Shown here: one piece after another, positions 19,486 to 26,870 of the stretch
How positions within the stretch are numbered: position 1 is the stretch's first letter
Layout: the number at the start of each line of letters is the position of its first letter
Assembly (NCBI GenBank): GCA_025800385.1
Contig: JAOXRS010000173.1
Span: 62,001 to 126,000, forward strand
DNA from: Candidatus Albibeggiatoa sp. nov. NOAA
GTDB taxonomy: Bacteria; Pseudomonadota; Gammaproteobacteria; Beggiatoales; Beggiatoaceae
Reading direction: 5' to 3'
Length of the DNA: 64,000 nt
The notes under the pieces: model-generated
What the model was told of the DNA's origin: nothing
Seen by the model: only the letters and a program-made list of their open reading frames with translations
The model's database searches: none
Position numbers and translations under genes: made by a program

Positions 19486-19725
19486 CTAAAAATCTCGCTC
19501 TTGGGTAATATCATTTTCTCTGTTAGCCAAAAAGTCGTCCTCAAATACACTGGATGTATTAAAAAATTGTTGCCATTTATCCTCTGTTATCATGTTTTTA
19601 GAGGTCTCTTTAGGCTCAAGCATAAAACGCAAAGCTTTCTCAACCAGTATCTGGCTATTTTGTATATTCGTTACCTGCATGACTTGCTTTAATAAATCTT
19701 CGTCAACCGTCACTTGAATGCTCAT
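19486..19725 (-). CDS. vapB: VapB-type antitoxin
   Basis: 79 residues. The N-terminus MSIQVTVDEDLLKQVMQVT with the following KALRFML helix resembles VapB antitoxins of the DUF2191 (type II VapB) kind, which neutralise VapC and bind DNA as ribbon-helix-helix dimers. An AAGGAA ribosome binding site lies 7 nt before the ATG. It directly precedes vapC. The acidic C-terminus (SVFEDDFLANREND) is the likely toxin-binding part. Confidence 0.87.
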   Translation of the reverse strand: MSIQVTVDEDLLKQVMQVTNIQNSQILVEKALRFMLEPKETSKNMITEDKWQQFFNTSSVFEDDFLANRENDITQERDF

Positions 19726-19887
19726 AATATTTTTCCTTTATTTAAACAGCTTAAAAGTAAATCTGAACATAAAGCTAATCTTAGACTTTTTTTTGAATAC
19801 TGCAAATGAGAGAGACAATATTACTGTGTTAGAAATACTGCTTTGAGTGGAATCTACTATGAAAGGATTTATTTTTTAAGAAGGGAA

Positions 19888-19925
19888 AAACTACACTTCC
19901 ACATCAATATGCAAAAGTGTAGTTT
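19888..19925 (-). terminator. Terminator of the thrS-infC-rpmI-rplT operon
   Basis: A perfect 11-bp inverted repeat, AAACTACACTT (19888-19898) and AAGTGTAGTTT (19915-19925), lies 8 nt past the rplT stop. On the minus strand the stem is followed by TTCCCTTCTT. It is probably the end of the translation operon. Confidence 0.78.
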
Positions 19926-19933
19926 CTAAAAGC

Positions 19934-20290
19934 CTAAGCTAAGGCAGCTTTGGCTTGCTCAACAACCGCAGCAAACGCATCTTTATTGTTTACTGCTAAG
20001 TCTGCTAAGACTTTACGATCAATCTCGATACCCGCTTTATTTAAACCATCAATTAAACGGCTATAAGAAATCCCGCATTCACGTGCACCCGCATTAATAC
20101 GCGCAATCCATAACGCACGGAATTGACGTTTACGTTGACGACGGTCACGATAAGCGTATTGACCTGCTTTAGTTACCGCTTGGGTAGCTACACGATAGAC
20201 GTTCTTACGACGGCCGTAATAACCCTTGGCAGCGTCAATGACTTTTTTATGTTTAGCGTGTGCTGTTACACCACGTTTGACTCTAGGCAT
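19934..20290 (-). CDS. rplT: 50S ribosomal protein L20
   Basis: 118 residues, the normal length. [33 protein letters not shown] is replaced here only in minor ways from the E. coli sequence; the basic N-terminal helix threads into 23S rRNA. L20 is also the translational repressor of rpmI-rplT in E. coli. It is last in the thrS-infC-rpmI-rplT operon, 11 nt after rpmI. Unlike many relatives, pheS-pheT do not follow; a terminator and vapBC do. Confidence 0.98.
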   Translation of the reverse strand: MPRVKRGVTAHAKHKKVIDAAKGYYGRRKNVYRVATQAVTKAGQYAYRDRRQRKRQFRALWIARINAGARECGISYSRLIDGLNKAGIEIDRKVLADLAVNNKDAFAAVVEQAKAALA

Positions 20291-20301
20291 TCATCTTTCT
20301 C

Positions 20302-20499
20302 CTATGCGTAAGGCAACATACGTGAAACCATTGCTGTATCGCACTCTTGCACCATGGCAGGCGAACGCAATTGACGTTTACGTTTTGATGACTTCTTAGT
20401 CAAAATGTGGCGACGGTGGCTTTGACCACGCTTAAAACCACCTGATGCTGTACGACGAAAACGCTTAGCCGCACCGCGATTGGTTTTCATTTTTGGCAT
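20302..20499 (-). CDS. rpmI: 50S ribosomal protein L35
   Basis: 65 residues beginning [14 protein letters not shown], the universal L35 start. A longer reading frame continues 20 codons upstream, but this start matches the family and follows a GGAG ribosome binding site. It is a very basic protein that binds 23S rRNA. The gap to infC (20500-20599) carries a small hairpin at the infC stop. Confidence 0.97.
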   Translation of the reverse strand: MPKMKTNRGAAKRFRRTASGGFKRGQSHRRHILTKKSSKRKRQLRSPAMVQECDTAMVSRMLPYA

Positions 20500-20596
20500 T
20501 TTGTTTAAACTCCAAAGTTTTATGAAAGCTGTCGGGTACAAAAAAGACAAAGGACACAAAACTGATGTTCTGCGCCCCCTTTCTCAAAAACCTCAA

Positions 20597-20613
20597 CAAC
20601 TATTTTTTAGTTG
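20597..20613 (-). other. Small hairpin at the infC stop codon
   Basis: CAACTA and TAGTTG form a perfect 6-bp inverted repeat around five A (minus strand), overlapping the infC stop. It might be an mRNA processing or stabilising element between infC and rpmI. The T tail is absent, so it is unlikely to terminate transcription. Confidence 0.3.
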
Positions 20614-21118
20614 GGGATATAATCATCACCATTTGTCGGCCTTCCATTTTGGGTCGTTGCTCGACATTACCTAAATCGCCAATGTCTTTTTCCAAACGTG
20701 CCAACAATTCACGACCAATATCTTGGTGTGTCACTTCACGACCACGAAAACGAATGGTAACTTTTGCCTTATCCCCGTCTTCTAAAAAGCGCATTGCATT
20801 TCGCAATTTAACTTGATAGTCGCCTTCTTCCGTTGTCGGTCTGAACTTAACTTCTTTGACCTGTACTTGCTTTTGTTTTTTCTTAGCAGCTTGACGTTTT
20901 TTGTTCTGCTCAAACAAGTACTTGCCATAGTCCATGATACGACAAACAGGCGGTTTCGCACTTGGCGAAATTTCAACCAAGTCTAATTCTGCTTCGTTAG
21001 CCCGCGCTTGCGCATCCTGAACCGAAACAACTCCAACATTCTCACCGTCCGCATCAATCAATCTGACTTTTGGAACACTAATTTGTTCGTTGATGCGTGC
21101 GTTTTTTTCTGCTGCGAT
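20600..21118 (-). CDS. infC: Translation initiation factor IF-3, with AUC start codon
   Basis: 172 residues if started at ATC (21118-21116). The frame [13 protein letters not shown] then matches the conserved IF3 N-terminus, which would be lost with the downstream TTG at 21061. An ideal Shine-Dalgarno AGGAGG (21132-21127) sits 8 nt before this ATC and overlaps the thrS stop. The body includes [19 protein letters not shown] and the C-terminal domain ending [12 protein letters not shown]3 checks start-codon pairing on the 30S subunit. Rare AUU-type starts let IF3 repress its own synthesis, known in E. coli; an AUC start would work the same way (inference). Confidence 0.95.
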   Translation of the reverse strand: MAAEKNARINEQISVPKVRLIDADGENVGVVSVQDAQARANEAELDLVEISPSAKPPVCRIMDYGKYLFEQNKKRQAAKKKQKQVQVKEVKFRPTTEEGDYQVKLRNAMRFLEDGDKAKVTIRFRGREVTHQDIGRELLARLEKDIGDLGNVEQRPKMEGRQMVMIISPTKK

Positions 21119-21132
21119 GAATCTGTCCTCCT
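21116..21132 (-). promoter_or_regulatory. infC ribosome binding site with non-canonical AUC start
   Basis: On the minus strand the sequence reads AGGAGG, then 8 nt, then ATC in the IF3 frame. No ATG, GTG or TTG lies in frame at usable distance. The strong Shine-Dalgarno with a discriminated start codon is the arrangement expected for IF3 autoregulation. Confidence 0.85.
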
Positions 21133-23038
21133 AAATAAAGTCCGTGAGTTCTGCGTTTAATTTTGCAATAAAATCATTGAGTGGCATTGCACCTAAATCT
21201 TCACCACCACGCGTCCGCACTGCGACTTGTTGATTTTCCATTTCGCGTTTGCCTACAACCAGTAGGTAAGGTACTTTTTGCAAAGTATGTTCCCGAATTT
21301 TAAGCCCTATTTTCTCATTTCTCAAGTCTGATTCGACTTTAAAGCCATTTTTTCGCAATATTTTTGTCACATCTTGCGCATAATCGGCTTGAGCATCGGT
21401 AATATTTAACACGGAAACTTGCATCGGAGCGAGCCAAGTTGGGAATGCGCCAGCATAATGCTCAATTAAAATTCCTGAGAAGCGTTCCAAAGAACCTAAG
21501 ATTGCACGGTGAATCATCACAGGCACTTGCTTAGAACCATCAGCCGCCACATACTCCGCACCTAAACGTCCCGGCATAGAGAAATCAACCTGAATCGTAC
21601 CGCATTGCCATAAACGACCGATACAATCTTTTAAGGTAAATTCAATTTTAGGCCCGTAGAATGCACCTTCACCCGGTTGTAAATCCCAGTCTAAACCTTT
21701 GTTATCCAGTGCAATTTCTAAAGCTTTCTCGGCTTTATCCCACACTTCATCATTACCAACCCGTTTTTCCGGGCGTGTGGACAATTTGATTAACACTTCT
21801 TCAAAACCAAAGTCTTTATAAACGGCAAACGTGAAGTCGATTAATTTAGTCACTTCTTCTTGCAATTGGTCTTCGGTACAAAAAACGTGGGCATCATCTT
21901 GCACGAAACGGCGAGCACGCATTAAACCATGTAATGTGCCAGACGCTTCGTTACGATGCACCAAACCAAATTCAGCAATTAAAAATGGCAGTTGGCGATA
22001 GCTTGTCAGACCTTGGTTAAAGATTTGAATATGACCAGGGCAGTTCATTGGCTTGACCACATAATCGCGGTCTTCAAAATGCGAAATAAACATATTGCCC
22101 GCAAATTTATCCCAATGTCCTGATTTTTCCCATAAACTGCGATCTAACAATACAGGCGCATTGACTTCTTGATAGCCGTATTCATTTAAACGCTTACGCA
22201 TGTAATTTTCGATATTGCGATATAACGCCCAGCCTTTTGGATGCCAGAACACCATACCGGGGGCTTCTTCCTGAAAATGGAATAAATCCAATTGCTTGCC
22301 CAATTTACGATGATCGCGTTTTTCCGCTTCTTCTAAACGGTGCAAATAATCAGTTAAATCTTTCTTGTTACCCCAAGCAGTACCGTAAATTCGTTGTAAC
22401 ATTTCGTTATCGGAATCACCACGCCAGTACGCACCTGCTAAACTTTGCAGTTTAAACGCTTTGATTTTGCTGGTACTTGGGACGTGAGGGCCACGACATA
22501 AGTCAATAAAATCACCTTGCTTATAAAGTGAAATTTCTTGACCTTCGGGAATATCGCTAATAATTTCAGCTTTATATTGCTCGCCTTGCTGTTTGAAGAA
22601 TTCAATCGCTTCTTCACGCACCATCACAGAACGCTCAACAGGCAAATTCTGTTTTACGATGTGCTGCATTTTAGCTTCAATTTTTGCTAAATCTTCAGGT
22701 GTAAATTTTTCTTCACGCGCAAAATCGTAATAAAAGCCATTTTCAATCACAGGGCCAATCGTGACTTGAGTTTCTGGATACAGTTGTTTCACTGCCTGCG
22801 CCATTAAGTGAGCACAAGAATGGCGAATAATATCCACCCCTTCTGGGTCTTTTTCGGTAATAATAGCTAATTCAGCGTCATCGGTGATGGTGGTTGACGT
22901 GTCGACTAACGTGCCGTTAAGTTTTCCTGCAAGGGCTGCTTTCGAAAGGCTTTTGCTAATGTTAGCTGCCACTTCAACTACTGTGACTGGTTGGTCAAAT
23001 TGTCTTTGACTGCCATCAGGGAGTGTAATGATAGGCAT
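21131..23038 (-). CDS. thrS: Threonyl-tRNA synthetase
   Basis: 635 residues with the TGS domain (about 1-60), the second-additional editing domain (about 62-225, with [10 protein letters not shown] holding the editing His-Cys motif), the class II catalytic core (motif 2 around [17 protein letters not shown] and the zinc-ligand segment PMNCPGH) and the anticodon-binding domain at the C-terminus. It charges tRNA-Thr and hydrolyses Ser-tRNA-Thr. It is first in the thrS-infC-rpmI-rplT operon. In E. coli it represses its own mRNA through a tRNA-like leader; only 61 nt separate it from the upstream tRNA gene here. Confidence 0.98.
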   Translation of the reverse strand: MPIITLPDGSQRQFDQPVTVVEVAANISKSLSKAALAGKLNGTLVDTSTTITDDAELAIITEKDPEGVDIIRHSCAHLMAQAVKQLYPETQVTIGPVIENGFYYDFAREEKFTPEDLAKIEAKMQHIVKQNLPVERSVMVREEAIEFFKQQGEQYKAEIISDIPEGQEISLYKQGDFIDLCRGPHVPSTSKIKAFKLQSLAGAYWRGDSDNEMLQRIYGTAWGNKKDLTDYLHRLEEAEKRDHRKLGKQLDLFHFQEEAPGMVFWHPKGWALYRNIENYMRKRLNEYGYQEVNAPVLLDRSLWEKSGHWDKFAGNMFISHFEDRDYVVKPMNCPGHIQIFNQGLTSYRQLPFLIAEFGLVHRNEASGTLHGLMRARRFVQDDAHVFCTEDQLQEEVTKLIDFTFAVYKDFGFEEVLIKLSTRPEKRVGNDEVWDKAEKALEIALDNKGLDWDLQPGEGAFYGPKIEFTLKDCIGRLWQCGTIQVDFSMPGRLGAEYVAADGSKQVPVMIHRAILGSLERFSGILIEHYAGAFPTWLAPMQVSVLNITDAQADYAQDVTKILRKNGFKVESDLRNEKIGLKIREHTLQKVPYLLVVGKREMENQQVAVRTRGGEDLGAMPLNDFIAKLNAELTDFI

Positions 23039-23099
23039 AATAAGTCCATTACCACTGAATGTTAGGATTTATAGAAGGGTTAGAGTGAATATCTAAATT

Positions 23100-23174
23100 T
23101 GGTAGGCGCGAGTGGGATCGAACCACCGACCACCACCATGTCAAGGTGGTGCTCTACCACTGAGCTACGCGCCT
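23100..23174 (-). tRNA. tRNA-Val (GAC anticodon)
   Basis: The minus strand folds into a full cloverleaf: acceptor AGGCGCG/CGCGCCT, D arm GCTC/GAGC, anticodon stem CCACC/GGTGG with loop TTGACAT (anticodon GAC), T arm with GGTTCGATC, discriminator A and an encoded CCA. It lies 61 nt upstream of thrS on the same strand. Confidence 0.95.
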
Positions 23175-23320
23175 GTCGTTTGAAGCGCGAAATTATATTG
23201 ATTTATAAAAGAAATTGCAAGTGTTTTTTATATATTTTGAATGAATAATGTAGGGTGTCTAGGCTGCATTACAACTGAAACTTATTTGAAACCAGAATAA
23301 AATAGGTACTGCTAAGTTAC

Positions 23321-23580
23321 TCACTTCTGAGATTTATCGCCTTTCCAACAATATATTTTTACATGATGAATAATCTCTGATTCTTGTGGCTCGGTAATTT
23401 CCCAGCTTCCCCATGCCTCACTTATTAGGTGTGTATGGTTAAAATAACCTTGCTCTGTATGTTCAACCAAATGTAATTAAAGCTCTTGCAAACGTTTCAA
23501 GCCCTTCAGGTGTACCATGAATTGCTAATTGCTTTTCTTTATCATCATGAAGCTCTATTGTCAGCATATATTTTTCTAAG
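23321..23580 (-). pseudogene. Frameshifted relic of an Imm32-like gene
   Basis: On the minus strand, 23580 to about 23467 encodes KYMLTIELHDDKEKQLAIHG and TPEGLETFARAL, then runs into TGA. One nucleotide shift (around 23480) restores EHTEQGYFNHTHLISEAWGS and SEIIHHVKIYCWKGD to a TGA at 23321-23323. This is a close copy of the intact gene at 52487-52768: the two differ by one extra base near the ETFA segment, plus scattered substitutions. An in-frame TAA also precedes the conserved part, and no start remains. It is therefore a degraded paralogue. See the intact gene for the family discussion. Confidence 0.87.
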
Positions 23581-23765
23581 TCATTTAGTTATCACCAGAT
23601 ATTTCTTTTGTCATTTTTAAAGATTGTCAGAATGGCTTGAGCCTTAATTTTAATGGACAAACTTAAAGTATAGCTGATACATTAAGGGTATAAGAATAAA
23701 TTCACACCTGAATACGCTAATTACATGATAAAATGCAGTATTAATAGTTTTCATGACTTCAGCTG

Positions 23766-23803
23766 AACTGTAGGTTACGAATTTTGCATAGTCTTCTACA
23801 GTT
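23766..23803 (+). other. Inverted repeat upstream of the receiver/cyclase genes
   Basis: AACTGTAG (23766-23773) and CTACAGTT (23796-23803) form a perfect 8-bp inverted repeat with a 22-nt spacer, 75 nt before the response regulator start. It could be a leader hairpin or two half-sites for a dimeric regulator. Confidence 0.3.
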
Positions 23804-23877
23804 ACAGAAAAACACCAATCAAAATCATTAGTTTATCAACCATAATGATTAATGAAGTCATTGCGAGGAAAAGGGTC

Positions 23878-24273
23878 ATGTCAAAATCTGCCATTCTCTG
23901 TGTAGACGACGAACCTGTTGTTTTAGACAGCTTAAAAATTCAGCTTAAAAATGAGTTTAGTGATACCTACTTATATGAGTTTGCTGAAAGTGCTGACGAA
24001 GCGTTGGAAGTCGTTGAAGAACTGCATGATGAAAATATTAGCATTCTTGTCATTGTTTCCGATTGGCTTATGCCTGGTATGAAAGGCGATGAATTCTTAA
24101 TTCAAGTGCACCACCGCTTTCCTAAAATCATCAAAGTCATGCTCACAGGACAGGCTGATAACTCTGCGATTAAGCGTGCGCAAGTTGAAGCCAACTTACA
24201 TCGCTGCCTATACAAGCCTTGGGACGGCAAAGAGCTAATAGATACCATTAAAGCAGGTTTAGCAACACTATGA
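23878..24273 (+). CDS. Single-domain response regulator, partner of the cyclase gene
   Basis: 131 residues starting at the ATG preceded by GAGGAAAAGGG. A longer frame adds 11 unlikely residues. One receiver domain: acidic pair D10/D11, phospho-acceptor D62 (VSDWLMPGMKG), Thr90 and K113 (LYKPWD). The SDxLMPxMKGDE pattern and the YKPW ending are typical of receivers attached to cyclases or HD-GYP domains. It is strikingly alike to the receiver of the next protein (same residue positions), so the pair probably arose by duplication. Its stop overlaps the next start by 4 nt (ATGA). Confidence 0.88.
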   Translation: MSKSAILCVDDEPVVLDSLKIQLKNEFSDTYLYEFAESADEALEVVEELHDENISILVIVSDWLMPGMKGDEFLIQVHHRFPKIIKVMLTGQADNSAIKRAQVEANLHRCLYKPWDGKELIDTIKAGLATL

Positions 24274-26339
24274 GTAAACCCGTAATCGTCTGTGTAGATG
24301 ACGAATACACGATTTTAGACAGTTTAAAAATAGAGCTAAAAAAAGCTTTAGGTAATGACTATTTGATTGAAACTGCTGAAGATGGCGAAGAAGCTATTGA
24401 ATTATTCGAAGATTTAATTGAAGAACAATCTGATATTCCGCTTATTATTTCTGATTACCTGATGCCGAATATGAAAGGCGATGAGGTATTGAAAGAAATA
24501 CATCAACTTTCCCCAAAAACCTTAAAAGTCATGTTGACTGGCCAAGCTGATATTAATGCGGTAGGCAATGCGATTAAACATGCAAAGTTGTATCGTTATA
24601 TTTCAAAGCCTTGGGAAGCCGAAGATTTACGCTTAACCGTCAAAGAAGCCATTCATAGCTATCAACAAGAAAAAAGAGTTTCAGAGCAGCACCAAATATT
24701 GGAAGCTTTAAACCGAGAACAAGCAGAACTGATCCAAAAGCTACAAGTTAGCGAGGCTCAAACCCGTGCAATCGTACTTGCGGCGGCAGATGGCATTATT
24801 ACAGTCAATATGCAAGGCATAATTGAAATGATAAACCCTGCTTTAGAAACCATGTTTGGTTATACACAAAAAGAATTAATAGGACAGAATGTGTCGATTC
24901 TCATGCCTGCAGATATAGCGCAACAACATGATGGTTTTTTAGAGGCTTATACCCAAACAGGAAAAAAGCATATTATCGACAGTACCAGAGAGTTAGAAGG
25001 ACGGCGTAAGAACGGTGAAACCTTTCCATTAGAACTGTCTGTACGAGAAGCACATTTAGGCTCAAGACAGCTATTTGTTGGGATTTTGCATGATATTACC
25101 GAGCGCAAGCAAGCTGAAGCCATTTTACGTTTAACCCAACATTCCGTGAATTATGCTGCAGATAGTATTTTATGGGTCAATCAAACAGGCCAAATATTAT
25201 ACGCAAATGATTCGGCAGCCTGTGGTTTAGATTATACACAAGACGAATTACTTACTAAAAATATCAGTGATATAGACATCAGTACAACCGCTGAAGCGTG
25301 GCAAGAATATTGGGGTTATTTAATTAATCAAGGTAGTTTATCTTTTGAATCGCAATATGAAGCAAAAAATGGCCAAGTCTTTCCAGTAGAAACAACACTT
25401 AACTATTTAGAGTACGATAATAAAGCCTATGCGTTTGCATTTACCCGCGATATTACCGAACGCAAACAGGCAGAAGAAGAACGCTTAAAAGCTGCCTATG
25501 AAATATTCCAACTCAATAAAGCCTATGAGCGATTTGTTCCTAGTGCATTTTTAAGTTTATTAGACAAAGCCAGTATTGTTGAGGTTGAACTAGGCGATCA
25601 AGTTAAAAAAGAAATGACGGTTTTATTTTCTGATATTCGTGGATTTACCCCATTATCAGAACAGATGTCGCCGAAAGAAGTATTTGACTTTATTAATATT
25701 TATTTAAGCCGCATGGAACCGATCATTTTAGAATACCAAGGGGTGATTGATAAATATATTGGCGATGCAATTATGGCACTGTTTCCGAAAAGTGCTGACG
25801 ATGCCATACAAGGTTCTGTGCAAATGCTAAAAACCTTGGTTGAACACAATAAACGTCTTGCAGCAGATGATTTGCCTCAAATTCAAATTGGGATTGGTTT
25901 GAATACAGGCCCTTTGATTTTAGGCACAATTGGTGGCAAGAATCGCATGGAAGGTACAGTGATTGCTGATGCGGTTAACTTGTCTGCTAGAGTTGAAAGT
26001 TTGACCAAAATCTATGGTACACCGTTGCTAATTACTGAATACACTCATCTTAAATTGGCAAACCCTCATCAATACCATATTCGCGTCATCGATGCCGTAC
26101 AAGTTAAAGGCAAATCGTATGAAGTGACTGTCTACGAAATTTATGATGCCGATTCACCTGAAATCATTCAACTGAAAGACCAAACTTTAGAAGATTTTGA
26201 GACAGGATTTTTGTTTTATCACATTGGAAAATTCGAATACGCCCAACGCTTATTTCAAAATGTGTTAGAAATCAATCCTCAAGACAAAGCCGCTCAAGTT
26301 TATATCAACCGTATTGAGCAGCATTTCAGTGACTGTTAA
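24270..26339 (+). CDS. Receiver-PAS-PAS class III nucleotide cyclase
   Basis: 689 residues. Receiver domain 1-125 (phospho-acceptor D62, K113), a linker helix, PAS 1 (about 163-280, ending DITERKQAE), PAS 2 (about 287-402, same ending), then a class III cyclase catalytic domain (about 440-625) with metal-binding D455 (FSDIRGFT) and D499 (DKYIGDAIMALF) and the DAVNLSARVE helix. A short TPR-like helical tail follows. It would make cAMP (or cGMP; the purine-selecting residues were not resolved). The 4-nt overlap with the preceding receiver gene indicates co-translation and a phosphorelay controlling cyclase output (inference). Confidence 0.9.
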   Translation: MSKPVIVCVDDEYTILDSLKIELKKALGNDYLIETAEDGEEAIELFEDLIEEQSDIPLIISDYLMPNMKGDEVLKEIHQLSPKTLKVMLTGQADINAVGNAIKHAKLYRYISKPWEAEDLRLTVKEAIHSYQQEKRVSEQHQILEALNREQAELIQKLQVSEAQTRAIVLAAADGIITVNMQGIIEMINPALETMFGYTQKELIGQNVSILMPADIAQQHDGFLEAYTQTGKKHIIDSTRELEGRRKNGETFPLELSVREAHLGSRQLFVGILHDITERKQAEAILRLTQHSVNYAADSILWVNQTGQILYANDSAACGLDYTQDELLTKNISDIDISTTAEAWQEYWGYLINQGSLSFESQYEAKNGQVFPVETTLNYLEYDNKAYAFAFTRDITERKQAEEERLKAAYEIFQLNKAYERFVPSAFLSLLDKASIVEVELGDQVKKEMTVLFSDIRGFTPLSEQMSPKEVFDFINIYLSRMEPIILEYQGVIDKYIGDAIMALFPKSADDAIQGSVQMLKTLVEHNKRLAADDLPQIQIGIGLNTGPLILGTIGGKNRMEGTVIADAVNLSARVESLTKIYGTPLLITEYTHLKLANPHQYHIRVIDAVQVKGKSYEVTVYEIYDADSPEIIQLKDQTLEDFETGFLFYHIGKFEYAQRLFQNVLEINPQDKAAQVYINRIEQHFSDC

Positions 26340-26794
26340 AACTGGCGATTAGCCTGCAACTGCATAGGGATCGGTTCAAACACCGCATCTACCTGCTTCA
26401 CTTCAAAATTAAACTGTTCCATAATCGGTGTAGCACGTTCAGTATCTTGATAAATGAGTACGTTTTCAGTTAATTGTGCAGGAACATGCCGCAAACCTAA
26501 ATAATAACAAGCATAGTGTAATTGGGTAATAGCATCGGAATGGGCTTGACAAACAGGCTCAAGCGCAGACTTAACTTCAATAATTAAGTCATCTTCACTC
26601 CTAAGTAAATCACCATCATACAAACGTGTGCCTTGGGGCAATGCGACAATCACATCTTCATCATTGTCCAAGTAATTACGCTGCGTATGCTTAATACGTA
26701 ACTGATAAGGCAATGTCAGCGTTGAATAAATATCTGAAGTCTGTTGTTGGATTCTTTCTCGAATATAAATAATTCTGTTGCCTGCCATCGGCAT
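26336..26794 (-). CDS. Orphan UreE-like nickel metallochaperone
   Basis: 152 residues. The segments TLTLPYQLRIKHTQRNYLDNDE, LPQGTRLYDGDLL, EVKSALEPV and ACYYLGLRHVPAQL line up with the two domains of UreE, where the conserved histidine of the LGxRH segment (here H103) binds nickel at the dimer interface. The C-terminal His-rich tail of some UreE proteins is absent. There is no urease gene (ureABC, ureDFG) nearby. Stand-alone UreE-like proteins may serve other nickel enzymes, and a hypE gene lies 34 kb away. Its 3' end overlaps the end of the cyclase gene by 4 nt (convergent). Confidence 0.8.
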   Translation of the reverse strand: MPMAGNRIIYIRERIQQQTSDIYSTLTLPYQLRIKHTQRNYLDNDEDVIVALPQGTRLYDGDLLRSEDDLIIEVKSALEPVCQAHSDAITQLHYACYYLGLRHVPAQLTENVLIYQDTERATPIMEQFNFEVKQVDAVFEPIPMQLQANRQF

Positions 26795-26870
26795 AAACTC
26801 CGTGAGCCAATCATGGATTGCTAAGCGATATTATAGTCAAAAACACATTATAAGAAAGGACTTATATAGC

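Larger units (their letters stand above)
23175..23877. other. Region between tRNA-Val and the receiver gene
   Basis: About 700 nt with no intact gene. The middle (23321-23580) is a frameshifted relic described separately. An inverted repeat lies further right, and the final 15 nt contain the ribosome binding site (GAGGAAAAGGG) of the response regulator. The stretch 23175-23320 shows nothing recognisable. Confidence 0.6.

Noticed and set aside
20500..20559. Longer N-terminus for rpmI
   Set aside because: The extra 20 residues do not match L35, whose start MPKMKT is highly conserved and has its own ribosome binding site.
21059..21061. TTG as the start of infC
   Set aside because: It would delete the conserved IF3 N-terminus and has no ribosome binding site; the upstream ATC with AGGAGG fits better.
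23175..23877. Insertion sequence or prophage remnant near tRNA-Val
   Set aside because: No integrase, transposase or duplicated tRNA end was seen; the only recognisable content is the Imm32-like relic.
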